Shown: positions 34,153-44,270, counted from the stretch's first letter. The stretch is DNA of 64,000 bases from Roseofilum reptotaenium CS-1145 (GCF_028330985.1 NZ_JAQMUE010000082.1:62001-126000); one strand, 5' to 3'. Notes: a model not told the origin generated them from the letters alone. Numbers and translations are program-made.

Positions 34153-34872
34153 ATGTTTACCCTTGTGTTACCATTCGGTAAATTCATCTTTTCGGGTTCT
34201 CGCTTAATCCAAAGCTTGCTAACAATAACCCTGATTCTGGGGTCGTTGACCCTCTCAGTCAGAGCTATAGAAATAGGAGATGATGGGCCGCAAGTGCGGG
34301 AATTGCAGCAACAACTCCAAGATTTAGGGTATTTTGATTTACAACCTACAGGACGATTTCGGGAACTGACCCAAGAGGCAGTCATCCGATTTCAACGCGA
34401 TCGGGGATTAATTCCCGATGGTATTGTGGGCGCAGAAACTTGGAGTCGATTGCGATCGGGAGGAAACCAAAGATCGACATTAGACAATTCTCCTGTACTC
34501 CAGCGCGGAGACCAAGGCCCGGAAGTCACGGCTCTACAGGAAAACCTGATGGCCAAAGGCTTTTTTAATGGCCCCATTACGGGATTATATGGTTCCTTAA
34601 CCGAGGAAGCGGTTCGCTCCTATCAACAAGTCCAAGGCTTAACCCCAGATGGCATTTATGGCCGCCGAACTCAAGCACGACTCGAAAACGGAGCGCCAGT
34701 GGGTCAGTCCTTAAGTTCCAGGTCAGATCCCCAAGTTCTAGAATTACAGCGCCGTTTAAAAGCCAGAGGATTGTATGATGGCCCCTTAGATGGAATCTTA
34801 GGCCCCCTAACCCAAGAAGCCATATCCAGAGCGCAACAGAAGTATGGCATTAGTCCAGAAGATATTCGCTGA
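34153..34872 (+). CDS. Secreted peptidoglycan-binding protein with three PG_binding_1 repeats
   Basis: This 239-residue protein (ATG 34153; the frame opens from TTG 34135) has a hydrophobic signal or anchor segment (LIQSLLTITLILGSLTLSVR). Three peptidoglycan-binding modules follow, each with (V/P)xxLQxxLxxLGYFDLQPTG and TQEAVIRFQRDRGLIPDGIVG type motifs, at about residues 45-105, 117-178 and 190-238. It has no hydrolase domain, so it probably anchors or senses cell wall. A related but longer protein is encoded 126 bp downstream on the same strand; the two form a paralogous pair. Confidence 0.85.
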   Translation: MFTLVLPFGKFIFSGSRLIQSLLTITLILGSLTLSVRAIEIGDDGPQVRELQQQLQDLGYFDLQPTGRFRELTQEAVIRFQRDRGLIPDGIVGAETWSRLRSGGNQRSTLDNSPVLQRGDQGPEVTALQENLMAKGFFNGPITGLYGSLTEEAVRSYQQVQGLTPDGIYGRRTQARLENGAPVGQSLSSRSDPQVLELQRRLKARGLYDGPLDGILGPLTQEAISRAQQKYGISPEDIR

Positions 34873-34998
34873 GTTTCTCTAGGTGGTGGCCCTCTGAACC
34901 AAAGAAATTGCAAGTGAGCAATCTTGAGTCATTTTGCTCGAAAAGATCGCCTAAAATAGGGGCAGCATCGACACCTGGATTAAGATCTCCTACTCTCT

Positions 34999-36030
34999 AT
35001 GGACTCTCTAGCCTATCTCCATCTAGCCCTAGCCTATCAAGACCCGACCAGCACCAAACGGGTTTTACGAAAATCAATCCAGCAATTTTGGCAACAGTTG
35101 CTGGCTAAACCAATTTCTAGTCGATTGATCCTACGATTACTCTCTTTAGGCATCGCGCTGGCGATCTTGACTTTAGCGCAAGTAGCTCTAGCTCTACGAT
35201 TCGGAGATTCTGGCACAGATGTAGCTCAACTTCAGCAAAATCTCCAGCTATTAGGATACTATCGAGGCCCCATCACCAGAGTCTTTGATGGAGCAACTGA
35301 GCAAGCAGTACTTGGTTTCCAACGTGATGCTGGTATTGGGGTCGATGGCATAGTGGGTTCGGAAACTCAATCTGCGATCAATCGGATCTTGTTCAACCAA
35401 TTGCCACAAGCAGGATTCAATACGTTCCCTCAAATTCTGCCCCCTCCTCCAGCACCTTTTAATACGCCATCTTTTACCCCCGGTATCACTTTTGGCGATC
35501 CCTTTCCGAATTCCTTTAATCCGGCTCTGGGTCAACCCAACTTTAATCAACCCTTTGGGACAAACTTTGGATTACAGCAAGTAACACCCAGTTCTCCGAT
35601 CGGGCAGATTCAGCTACTGCAAAGTAGACTGCAAGATCTAGGATGGTATCGAGGCACAATTGATGGCATCTATGGCCAACTGACAACAGAGGCTGTGGAG
35701 CAGTTTCAGCGCTTCAGAGGTTTATTTCCTAGTGGCATAGCTGATAGCAGAACTCTAGCAGAATTAGGTTTAGGATCGGACCCAATAGCCGGAGGAAACA
35801 ATACTTTTCCCCGTGTAACACTCCAAGGATATGTTGTCGTGATTCCAACCGGTAATAATTTTGTATATCAACAAATCCGCATACGGTATCCCAGCGCTAT
35901 ACAAACTCGAAATCGAAGAGGGAGATTTGTTTATATACAAGCCTATGACAATCGCGATCGTGCGGAGAGTCAGTCGGCTTTATTACGATCGCAAGGTTTT
36001 ACTAATGCCAGAGTCGTCTATTTCCGTTAA
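34999..36030 (+). CDS. Peptidoglycan-binding protein with SPOR-like C-terminus
   Basis: This 343-residue type II membrane protein has a cytoplasmic head of about 45 residues, one transmembrane helix (LILRLLSLGIALAILTLAQV), and a PG_binding_1 repeat (VAQLQQNLQLLGYYRGPITR to AVLGFQRDAGIGVDGIVG). A Pro/Asn/Phe-rich spacer and a second PG_binding_1 repeat follow. The C-terminal 75 residues end in RFVYIQAYDNRDRAESQSAL and GFTNARVVYF, which resembles a SPOR-type fold that recognises denuded glycan. It may act in envelope maintenance or septation. It pairs with the upstream three-repeat protein. Confidence 0.82.
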   Translation: MDSLAYLHLALAYQDPTSTKRVLRKSIQQFWQQLLAKPISSRLILRLLSLGIALAILTLAQVALALRFGDSGTDVAQLQQNLQLLGYYRGPITRVFDGATEQAVLGFQRDAGIGVDGIVGSETQSAINRILFNQLPQAGFNTFPQILPPPPAPFNTPSFTPGITFGDPFPNSFNPALGQPNFNQPFGTNFGLQQVTPSSPIGQIQLLQSRLQDLGWYRGTIDGIYGQLTTEAVEQFQRFRGLFPSGIADSRTLAELGLGSDPIAGGNNTFPRVTLQGYVVVIPTGNNFVYQQIRIRYPSAIQTRNRRGRFVYIQAYDNRDRAESQSALLRSQGFTNARVVYFR

Positions 36031-36118
36031 GCTCTAAATATCAAGGATAATGATTCCTGTGGCGATCGCCCTTGAACACTCACTTACCACCTAAACCTGT
36101 TACTCCTATTGATCCTCT

Positions 36119-36703
36119 ATGACTGAACCTGTTGCCGATCTCAATACCCAAGCTCCTATGGCGACTCGCATCCGTAATCTGGTGGTGGCGTTAACGGCGA
36201 TCGCCTTAAGTGTAGCTTTGTTTCTAGGTCTACAAACCCAAAATCCGTCTACGTCTCTGTCTGAGTTGGCCGAAACCTCTACACCGCTAGAAGTTGCCCT
36301 AGAGAATGAGAAGCCAACGTTAATGGAATTTTATGCCAATTGGTGTTTAAGTTGCCAAGCCATGGTTCCTGATATGGTAGCGTTGCGAGAGGGCTATGGG
36401 GCACAAGTCAATTTTGTGATGTTGAATGTGGATAATACCAAATGGTTGCCAGAAATGGATGCCTATCGCGTCGATGGCATTCCCCATTTTGTATTTTTAG
36501 ATCGTCGGGGAGAGGCGATCGCCGAAACCATTGGCGAATTACCCAAACCCATTCTCAAAGATAAATTAGACGCTCTCGTGGCGGGTGTCCCCATTCCCGA
36601 CGCTGGCAATATCGGCAAAGTATCCAGCCTAGAATCGGGTTCACGAAGTGAAGTCCCCATAGTTTCCGATCCCCGCAGTCATGGATCTCAGGTCGTGCAG
36701 TAG
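36119..36703 (+). CDS. txlA: Thylakoid membrane-anchored thioredoxin-like protein (TxlA/HCF164 type)
   Basis: This 194-residue protein has an N-terminal transmembrane anchor (NLVVALTAIALSVALFLGLQ, about 18-40) followed by a thioredoxin domain with active site EFYANWCLSCQAMVPDM (WCxxC). The cis-proline is in DGIPHFVFLD, and a disordered tail rich in Ser follows. TxlA and its plant homologue HCF164 pass reducing equivalents to apocytochromes and other lumenal thiols, and are needed for cytochrome b6f and PSI assembly. Length and topology match the family. The ATG at 36119 is supported by the family N-terminus. It is likely monocistronic. Confidence 0.88.
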   Translation: MTEPVADLNTQAPMATRIRNLVVALTAIALSVALFLGLQTQNPSTSLSELAETSTPLEVALENEKPTLMEFYANWCLSCQAMVPDMVALREGYGAQVNFVMLNVDNTKWLPEMDAYRVDGIPHFVFLDRRGEAIAETIGELPKPILKDKLDALVAGVPIPDAGNIGKVSSLESGSRSEVPIVSDPRSHGSQVVQ

Positions 36704-36808
36704 GCGATCGGATGTCTCCAGGAATTTTATATCAAGTGGATTGTGAATGTTGGATAGAAGAATATTATTCAATACTTTCATCATAACCGTTTCATTGGTT
36801 TCCCTCCT

Positions 36809-37594
36809 CTAAGATAAATTGATAAACCGATCGCGATATAAAAAACCTTGAACGTAATCAATTTGCATTCGTTGCGCAAAAGCCAAATCCTCTTCGGTTT
36901 CCACTCCTTCTAAAATAATTTTTTTTTCTGTGCCATGCACATAATTAGTCAAGAACTGAACTAAACAAATTAGATTTTTGTTTTGTTTATTCTGAACAAC
37001 ATATCGATCCAGTTTAATAAAATCAACCAGTTGCATGACTGATGTGGAGATCATCGATTGTGGATTACAAACATCATCAAGAGCCGTCTCAATTGTGGCG
37101 TTTGATAATTCATGGATCATGGACAAACTCATCATAGCATGATTGATTTCAGTATTTTCAATTAACTCGACGACAATTCCCTCACTATTTTGATAATTAT
37201 GAAATAACTCTACAAATGGATTTTTTCCAGAATGGGTTTTGCATTGTTCTCTACTACAGGAAAAATACGAATCTTGATCGAGGTTGACAAAAAGCTTCGT
37301 CTTTTTGGGGGCATGAGCTAATTGCAGTATTTTTTGTTGATATTCAACCTCACAGAGTTGGAGTGGTGTGTTGTGTAAAGCCCGATATACTATATCTGGT
37401 GGAATGGCTTGATTAGAGGCATCAAAAAAGCGGGCTAAACACTCGAATCCATAGATCTCTTGACTCTTGACTTCAACAATCGGTTGATACTCTACTCCAT
37501 ATCTTTGTTCCGAGATTAACTCATCTATACTCTTAGACCAATTGACCCAAGCATCTATCTTTTTTACTTTCAAACCTGAGCTGTTTAACTGCAT
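36809..37594 (-). CDS. EAL domain protein (cyclic di-GMP phosphodiesterase or sensor)
   Basis: This 261-residue stand-alone EAL domain has no receiver or PAS domain. Visible motifs are YQPIVEVKSQEIYGFECLAR (EAL replaced by ECL), FVNLDQDSYF (Asn metal ligand), GIVVELIEN (Glu), TALDDVCNPQSMI in place of DDFGTG, DFIKLDRYVV (Lys and Asp) and ILEGVETEEDLAFAQRMQID with VQGFLY. Most metal ligands and the catalytic Glu-Val-Glu are present, but loop 6 is altered, which often lowers activity. It sits next to a membrane histidine kinase on the same strand, 165 bp away, and they may share a signalling path. Confidence 0.85.
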   Translation of the reverse strand: MQLNSSGLKVKKIDAWVNWSKSIDELISEQRYGVEYQPIVEVKSQEIYGFECLARFFDASNQAIPPDIVYRALHNTPLQLCEVEYQQKILQLAHAPKKTKLFVNLDQDSYFSCSREQCKTHSGKNPFVELFHNYQNSEGIVVELIENTEINHAMMSLSMIHELSNATIETALDDVCNPQSMISTSVMQLVDFIKLDRYVVQNKQNKNLICLVQFLTNYVHGTEKKIILEGVETEEDLAFAQRMQIDYVQGFLYRDRFINLS

Positions 37595-37758
37595 TTTTTC
37601 TACTTTTCTTCGTTTTTGTCTAGAAGATTTGAATAATGTATGAAAACCAACATTTTTTCTCTGTTGTCAATTCAATGAATGTGTCGTTGCACTAGCATAA
37701 GATGATTTAGCCTTCTTACTCCTTTTGTCTTGGGTACTTAAGACTAAGGATTTTGAGC

Positions 37759-39474
37759 TTAACTGGTGACCAATGGAGATGATCCATGACCAGCGCCTAG
37801 AACGATAGCATAGTTACACATATTGAGTTGAGTGGCAGATAGGGATTGAGATCCAACTTTACTTGGGGATGGCGATCTCGATATTGGTAGATTGATCAAG
37901 AACGTGGTTCCTTCTCCTATTTTAGACTGGCACAATAGCTGACCACTGTGCTTATCAACAATTATCTTATAGCTAATTGACATCCCTAAACCGGTCCCCT
38001 TATCCGCCGATTTTGTAGTGAAGAATGGTTCAAATATTTTCGCTTTTACTTCATCAGACATTCCTAAGCCATTGTCAACAATTTTGATTTGCACTTGGTT
38101 TTCTTTTGCCACAGAAGTTTGAATTTTAATTTCACCTTTTTCGAGAGAAATACCCTGCTCTTTCTGCTTTTTACTTCGCTCATCGAGTACATCAATGGCA
38201 TTGGCGATAATATTAAGAAACACTTGGTTTATTTGCCCACTGTAACCTTCGACTTTGGGAATCTCTCCATATTCTTTGATAATGGCAATTTCAGAGCGAT
38301 AATCTTTGGCTTTTAATCGATTGTATAAGATCAACAAAGTACTGTCTAAACCTTCATGGATATCTACCGGTTTCATCGTGGATTCATCAACATGAGAAAA
38401 AGTCCGCATGGATTGAACAATCTGGGCTATGCGTTCGGTCCCCACCTTCATGGAATTGAGTAAATCAGGAAAGTCTTCCATCATAAATTCGAGATCGGAT
38501 TCCTCACTATAGTCAACAATGGCTTCGACTGGTTCGGGATAATATTCTTGATATAATTTGAGGAGGGTCAAAAGAGATTCGCAGTAGTCTTTAAGTGGCA
38601 CTAAGTTACCTCCGAGAAAATGGAGGGGGTTCTTGATTTCATGAATGATACCCGCTAACATTTGACCCAATGCCGACATTCGTTCGCTGTGAACGAGCAT
38701 GGCTTGAGTGTTTTGTAATTCAGTTAGGGTCTCTTGTAGAGTATTGGCTTTCTCCGTTTGCTTTCTGAGGAGTTGTTCAATTTGGAGCATGTAGCGCTGA
38801 GAAGCTCTGAGATAAATGCTCAGAAAGGTAATTAAAGCTGTACTGCCGATAATGATGCTCCAAGTCCGCCAATATTGATCGGGGGCAATGTATTGAGCAG
38901 TAGGGATCAGTAACCAAGAAATTTCACGATCGCTCACCTTTAGCGATCGCTGACAGGGTAGCGTCACGGAATTTCGCGATCGCCGCAGTTGACGAAATGC
39001 TTGCCCAGAAGCTGAACTCGTCGGCGGGGCAAATTCTGGACATAACCACCCTCGACCAACCAGACTCGGAGGGTTTTCCTCAAGATTGTTGATAAATAAT
39101 CGCTCATTCACTTTATAGAGCGCTACGGGTTCTAGATCTTGTTTCAGGTTACCTTGCCAAAAATAAATCTCTAGCTCGGTTAGATTCAGCCCCCGTAGGG
39201 AGTGTTCTAGTAATGTCTGAATTAATTCACTTGATGTCAGCCTTTCGATCTGCTCTGGACGGATTTTTTGTTGAGTAGAGAATTGTTGTTCTAAGGAATG
39301 TTGAAGGCGATCGGCTTGAATCTGTAAGCTATTTCTCAATTCGCGCCGCTCCCATTGCCAAGTTGCAGAAGCAAGAATCATCGCGAAAATTGCACTAAGG
39401 ATGGTGAGGGCTGTAACGGGTACATTACGATATAGAGCAATGCCGCGACGATTGCGATCTAAAAAATAAGTCAT
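37759..39474 (-). CDS. Membrane-bound sensor histidine kinase
   Basis: This 571-residue protein has a transmembrane helix at about 20-40, an extracytoplasmic sensor region (about 45-205), a second helix at about 208-228 (WSIIIGSTALITFLSIYLRA) and a coiled coil. HisKA follows with phospho-His in LAGIIHEIKNPLHF, then HATPase_c with N box VFLNIIANAIDVL, G1 IVDNGLGM, F box EPFFTTK and G2 GTGLGMSIS. This is the NtrY/AtoS-like class (HEIKNPL). It has no receiver domain. The sensor part is not recognisable. A Cys-containing tail after the ATPase (NMCNYAIVLGAGH) is unusual. The EAL gene is next downstream. Confidence 0.92.
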   Translation of the reverse strand: MTYFLDRNRRGIALYRNVPVTALTILSAIFAMILASATWQWERRELRNSLQIQADRLQHSLEQQFSTQQKIRPEQIERLTSSELIQTLLEHSLRGLNLTELEIYFWQGNLKQDLEPVALYKVNERLFINNLEENPPSLVGRGWLCPEFAPPTSSASGQAFRQLRRSRNSVTLPCQRSLKVSDREISWLLIPTAQYIAPDQYWRTWSIIIGSTALITFLSIYLRASQRYMLQIEQLLRKQTEKANTLQETLTELQNTQAMLVHSERMSALGQMLAGIIHEIKNPLHFLGGNLVPLKDYCESLLTLLKLYQEYYPEPVEAIVDYSEESDLEFMMEDFPDLLNSMKVGTERIAQIVQSMRTFSHVDESTMKPVDIHEGLDSTLLILYNRLKAKDYRSEIAIIKEYGEIPKVEGYSGQINQVFLNIIANAIDVLDERSKKQKEQGISLEKGEIKIQTSVAKENQVQIKIVDNGLGMSDEVKAKIFEPFFTTKSADKGTGLGMSISYKIIVDKHSGQLLCQSKIGEGTTFLINLPISRSPSPSKVGSQSLSATQLNMCNYAIVLGAGHGSSPLVTS

Positions 39475-39836
39475 GTTAGATTACTCCATTATCGCCAATG
39501 AAGATTGGGAGCATTGGTAGTTGTTGAGAATATTTCTTAACTATAAGGGTATGAAGTCCCAAAAATTGGTGATCTGAATCACATGAAAATTAAAGATTAG
39601 ATTAAATCTTAGGTTTTTCTTACTCCCCACTGCCAACTCCCTGCTTGTCCTGAGTGGAGTTACAGCGATTCAAACCCAGGAGTTGTCTGGGGGTACATGG
39701 CGAAAAGGAATTTTACAGTGTACTCCATAACAGCAGTTTCCATGGTTATCGGTATCTTTCCATCAGAGTGACGGCAGGGGAATTAACGATCCACTAGAAT
39801 TTAAACTATTCCTACTCTCTGAACCCAATTAAGTTC
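39475..39836. other. Intergenic region between divergent kinase and helicase genes
   Basis: These 362 bp separate the divergent histidine kinase and the 1477-residue helicase gene, and must hold both promoters. There is A/T-rich sequence around 39585-39620 (AAAATTAAAGATTAGATTAA). I see no ORF, RNA fold or repeat that I would name. Confidence 0.5.
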
Positions 39837-42800
39837 ATGTACGTTTATCGCACAGATCAAGTTAAGCACAAAGCCAAGCAGCATAATCTGGAGAGCCACA
39901 TTAATCGATTCTGTGATGAACTGTTGCCTCAGAGTGTCGATCAAGCCCAAGCTCATTTTAAGCGCCTGTATCCTTATCTCAAGCGCAAGGTTGACCATAA
40001 TTATCGATTGATTGCTCGCATGGTACGGGTGCAGGGAGAAAGTGGGGGGGAGGATGTTTTGGTGTTGCTCGATATCCTCAAGCGGGGAGCAAAAGACTAT
40101 GAACATTTTCTTAGAGACCGGGAAGGGTTTGGCCAGCAGTATCTCGATCTTCAGATTCAGCCTGGGGAATTGGAGAATTGGCTATTGGGTCAACACAATT
40201 TAGAGCAGGTTCCCCATCGGGTGCGGCCTTTGGTGCAGGAAAACCCCGATTTATTACCCTGGTTGGAACCTCCAGGATGGAAACGGGAAAACCAGGGTGC
40301 ATTAATTTATGAGAGTGAAATTTGGTTTGGGGAGTTAAGTAGTGCAGCGATGCGATCGCATGCTTCCCAGTATACCCAATTAGTAGAAGTGATTCAGAGT
40401 CCCCAATCGACGGAACAGACGACTGAGTGGCCGGGAGTGTTGCTTTATGGAGCAGGCGATCGCTATATTCTCTTTAGTCGGATTGTCTGTGGGGATCAAT
40501 CATCGTCGATTCTGTTTCTCTTGTGTCCGTTTTCCCATTATCCCACGCCTGAGGAAATCAGTGCTATTGGCGATCGCACCTATCTCTACAATCAAACTGT
40601 CAATTATCTGAACGGCCATTTTAACCTCAATTCCATTACTGCCCTAGCTCGCCGAGCCTATCCCAATTATTTGCTCGCCCATGAGGATTGGCTAATCCTT
40701 GAGGGTTCCCCGAAGGTCAATTTAGCCCTGTCTGCGGAAGAAGAGAGCCTCTTAAACTTTGTCTCAACCCCAGGTAATCACGCTCTTCCCTTGTTTTTAA
40801 ACGGACAAGCAGGAAGTGGTAAATCAACGCTCCTCTTTTATCTGTTTGCCGACTATTGCTATCGCAAATTCTATTATTATAGCGATCGCCTCTTACCTGG
40901 CAATCCCCTATTTTTAACCTACAATGAGCGGCTGCTAGAGGTTGCCAAAGACCGAGTCCAAAAACTATTAAAATTTCATCATCGCTTTGTTTCCCAACAA
41001 ACCAACGACGATCCGATTCCCAATATTCGACATTTTTTTAAACCTTTCCAGCGTTTTTTGCTTAACCTTTTACCCCCAGAATATACCGAAAAATTTGCCT
41101 TAGACCGCTATATTTCCTTTCATCAATTCAAGGTCTTATATCAGCACTGTCCCCTCCCCACCGCCCACCATTACTCCCCGGAACGGTGTTGGCATGTCAT
41201 TCGCACGTTCATTAAGGGATATGGCTTGGAAGAGATCACCTTAGAGGACTACGAGTTTGAAGTTCCACGTAAGGAACGAACCGTTCCCATTCAAGAGTTT
41301 AAAGATATTTATACCCTTTGGCAAAATTGGTATCAGAGAAAAGCACAAGAATCCGGATACTGGGACGATCAAGACTTAATTAAACAGGTCTTGCAACTGC
41401 CCCTGGATTTAGCCCGCTATACCGCGATTTTCTGTGATGAATCCCAGGATTTTACCCGTATTGAGCTACAATTAATTTTAAGGCTTTCTATTTTTTCTCG
41501 CTACGATCTGGGATATCAAACCCTAGAAAACTTTCCGTTTGTGTTTGCAGGCGATCCGTTTCAGACCCTGAATCCAACAGGATTTCGCTGGGATAGTTTT
41601 AAGGCCGCATTTTATAGTGAAGTGGTGATTCAACTCGATCCCACCCGTCAATTGGGGTTAGAAATGAATTTCCAAGAATTAGAATGCAACTACCGTTCAT
41701 ACGCTCCAATTGTAAAATTCAATAACCTGATTCAATTCTGGCGCTATCTCTTATTTAATCACCGAGATCTGAAACCTCAAAGAGTTTGGAAGCAAGGACA
41801 ACTATTACCAGAAAAATTCATCTTAGAAGACAATTTGCCTCGGGAAGTATTTAAGGAATATATCCAAAATACAATTATCATTATTCCCTGCGAAGAAGGC
41901 GGAGAAATTGCCTATATCCAAGAGGATGAAGTCTTGTCTGAAGTAATTGAAGGATGGAGTGATGGGGAGCCGCCCAAAAATGTCCTCAGTGCGATCGCCG
42001 CCAAAGGACTCGAATTTAAGCGGGTGATTTTGTATAAATTTGGGGAAGCCTGTCATCACCGGTTTTGGACGCTCCTAGAAGCCGATCGCCCCGAATTGAG
42101 CATTGAAGTGGAATACTTCTTTAATAAGCTCTATGTGGCAGCTAGTCGCGCCATTGAACGCTTATTTGTCGTCGATACCCCCTTGGGCGATCGCACCCTA
42201 TGGGATCAGATCAACGATCCTCATCACGTAGAAACCCATTGGGGACGGGTAAAAAATCTCCAGGACTGGCAACAACGGATACAATTTTTGCAAACTGGAA
42301 CCGATGAAAGTGCGAAGGATTTGCAAGAAGATGACTTACCCTCCGTTGCTCTAATGCTTAGAACCGAAGGCTTAAACGCCCAAGATCCCAAACTGCTACG
42401 GCGAGCCAAACAATATTATCGAACCATTGGTAATTTAGAAGACGGCCATCTTTGTGAAGCTTGGGCGCTCAAATTTGAACAACAGTATCAAAGAGCTGGG
42501 TCAGAATTTTGGCAACTGGGAGAAGAAGAAGAAGCTTGGGATTGTTTTTGGCAAGGCTCCTGTTGGGCTGACCTATATCAATGGTATCAGGATGTGGCCG
42601 ATCGCCCGGAACTTAGCGATCGCCATAGCCTCGAACAACCTCTGATTAACTTCATGGTCTCAGAATTTGACCAGGAAGCCATACAAACCTTCACCCAAGC
42701 ATTACAGGTTTATCACCATAATCAGACCCAAATTTTAGAGCAACATCGTTTTAGTCCCCAATGGGCAACAGCGATCAAAACCTATCAGCAAAACATCGAA

Positions 42801-44270
42801 GAAATTAACGACGAAAGTACCTTACAACCCGCCATTTGGTACAATATCGGTGAAGTTCTGCAAGCTTTATCAGATGCTGGATATCCAGGTCTACTTACTT
42901 CAGCCGGACTTTGCTTCTATCGCGGAAAAGCCTATCAAGAAGCCGTAGATTGTTTCACCTCTGCTCAAGCAACTGAACAACGGGAATATTATCTTGCCAA
43001 ATCCCAATTAGTCGGACTTCCCGAAGGCTTAGAATATCTGAAACTGGCTTCAAGTGCTAGAGGATCGATCCCAGCCAAGAGTCATTCCGATCTCGAACAT
43101 CTCATTTATCAATCTTGGAATGAAGCGGGATCGCCCAAAGATCCTGCCTGGTTACGCTATGTTGCTCCTATTTTAGAAAACCAGAACTCTTACTATCATG
43201 CCTTTATGGCCTATCTGTATTTAGACGATACCGAAGCTCTAAAGCGCTGTTTTGAGCAGATTTCTGAACCCAGAGAACAGCGCCAAGTTTTACCCCTATG
43301 GCTGCAATATTTAATCCGTCGGGAATCTTGGCCAGAATTACCGGAAATTTTTGAGCAATGCACCCGCGAACGGTTAACCGATATTGTCGAAAAAACTCAA
43401 GTTTTGGCGGTAGTGATTTATGAATTAGCCCATTCTAATTTGCATCCCAATCGCCTCTCAATTCCCGATCGCCAACGCTACGAATATTTAATTAAAGACC
43501 AGTTTCTGGGTCAATCCAACTGGCAAAATTATCTCTTGATGGAACAAGTGGGCATTGCCCTAGAAAAAATCGGCGGTTTGGGAGTTACCCTAGAATTTTA
43601 TCAAACCTTCTGCGAGGGCAATTATCCCGCCAACACCCAACAGCTTGCCCGCACGCGCTGGTTAGCCACCAAGAAAAAACAGGAAGACTATTACACCACC
43701 AAGGGCAAAACCAACCGCCTGATCCGCATTCGCTCGGAACTAGCGCAAAAATCCCGCAGTTGGAAAATCCCCCTAGATACGGTATCAGCAACTCCTCCCT
43801 CTGCTCCCCAACACCGTCCTTCCCCTCCCCAACCCCAGCAGAAAAATCCCCCTCCTGTTCCAGAGTCTACTAAGACAGCCCCTGCACATCAATCGGTTGA
43901 ACGCTCTTTAGATCTGCCGACGACTAACGAGCAGACTATTCACCCGGTCGAAATTTTAGGCTTACCCAAAGAGGTGGAGGTGAAGCACATTAGCCATGGA
44001 GTGCTGTGGTTCACCCTTAAAAACCTCGTGATTAAGGTTACTCCAATGGTCAAACAAGTGTTAATTGCCGATATCCTCAGTGGCGATCGCCTGCGGGTCG
44101 ATTTAATCAACTCTAGCCTATTGTTCAAAACCATGTCTATGAAAGGTTCTGGCAATGAACCGCTCATCTTTAGTTGCTTTAATGCCAGCTACGAAGGACG
44201 CTTAGAACCCGGCGATCCACCCCAATTATTCCTCAATATTGCCGAACATCAACTGTGCTTCAAATTCTGA
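39837..44270 (+). CDS. Giant UvrD-like SF1 helicase protein with RelE-like head and helical-repeat tail
   Basis: This 1477-residue protein is divided as follows. Residues about 1-110 (YLKRKVDHNYRLIARMVRVQ, VLVLLDILKRGAKDYEHFL) resemble a RelE/ParE-type toxin fold. Residues about 310-800 form an SF1 helicase core: Walker A FLNGQAGSGKSTLL, Walker B IFCDESQDF, motif III FAGDPFQTLNPTGFRWDS, motif IV LECNYRS, motif V AAKGLEFKRVIL, motif VI LYVAASRAIERLFVVD. Residues about 830-1290 form TPR/HEAT-like helices (AGLCFYRGKAYQEAVDCFTS). A proline-rich linker (about 1310-1345) and a novel C-terminal domain follow. The GD-Q-N-FRW motif is reminiscent of TRANK1-like helicases. Such large proteins often act in genome defence or RNA surveillance. 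The catalytic residues are intact, but the substrate is unknown. Confidence 0.85.
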   Translation: MYVYRTDQVKHKAKQHNLESHINRFCDELLPQSVDQAQAHFKRLYPYLKRKVDHNYRLIARMVRVQGESGGEDVLVLLDILKRGAKDYEHFLRDREGFGQQYLDLQIQPGELENWLLGQHNLEQVPHRVRPLVQENPDLLPWLEPPGWKRENQGALIYESEIWFGELSSAAMRSHASQYTQLVEVIQSPQSTEQTTEWPGVLLYGAGDRYILFSRIVCGDQSSSILFLLCPFSHYPTPEEISAIGDRTYLYNQTVNYLNGHFNLNSITALARRAYPNYLLAHEDWLILEGSPKVNLALSAEEESLLNFVSTPGNHALPLFLNGQAGSGKSTLLFYLFADYCYRKFYYYSDRLLPGNPLFLTYNERLLEVAKDRVQKLLKFHHRFVSQQTNDDPIPNIRHFFKPFQRFLLNLLPPEYTEKFALDRYISFHQFKVLYQHCPLPTAHHYSPERCWHVIRTFIKGYGLEEITLEDYEFEVPRKERTVPIQEFKDIYTLWQNWYQRKAQESGYWDDQDLIKQVLQLPLDLARYTAIFCDESQDFTRIELQLILRLSIFSRYDLGYQTLENFPFVFAGDPFQTLNPTGFRWDSFKAAFYSEVVIQLDPTRQLGLEMNFQELECNYRSYAPIVKFNNLIQFWRYLLFNHRDLKPQRVWKQGQLLPEKFILEDNLPREVFKEYIQNTIIIIPCEEGGEIAYIQEDEVLSEVIEGWSDGEPPKNVLSAIAAKGLEFKRVILYKFGEACHHRFWTLLEADRPELSIEVEYFFNKLYVAASRAIERLFVVDTPLGDRTLWDQINDPHHVETHWGRVKNLQDWQQRIQFLQTGTDESAKDLQEDDLPSVALMLRTEGLNAQDPKLLRRAKQYYRTIGNLEDGHLCEAWALKFEQQYQRAGSEFWQLGEEEEAWDCFWQGSCWADLYQWYQDVADRPELSDRHSLEQPLINFMVSEFDQEAIQTFTQALQVYHHNQTQILEQHRFSPQWATAIKTYQQNIEEINDESTLQPAIWYNIGEVLQALSDAGYPGLLTSAGLCFYRGKAYQEAVDCFTSAQATEQREYYLAKSQLVGLPEGLEYLKLASSARGSIPAKSHSDLEHLIYQSWNEAGSPKDPAWLRYVAPILENQNSYYHAFMAYLYLDDTEALKRCFEQISEPREQRQVLPLWLQYLIRRESWPELPEIFEQCTRERLTDIVEKTQVLAVVIYELAHSNLHPNRLSIPDRQRYEYLIKDQFLGQSNWQNYLLMEQVGIALEKIGGLGVTLEFYQTFCEGNYPANTQQLARTRWLATKKKQEDYYTTKGKTNRLIRIRSELAQKSRSWKIPLDTVSATPPSAPQHRPSPPQPQQKNPPPVPESTKTAPAHQSVERSLDLPTTNEQTIHPVEILGLPKEVEVKHISHGVLWFTLKNLVIKVTPMVKQVLIADILSGDRLRVDLINSSLLFKTMSMKGSGNEPLIFSCFNASYEGRLEPGDPPQLFLNIAEHQLCFKF

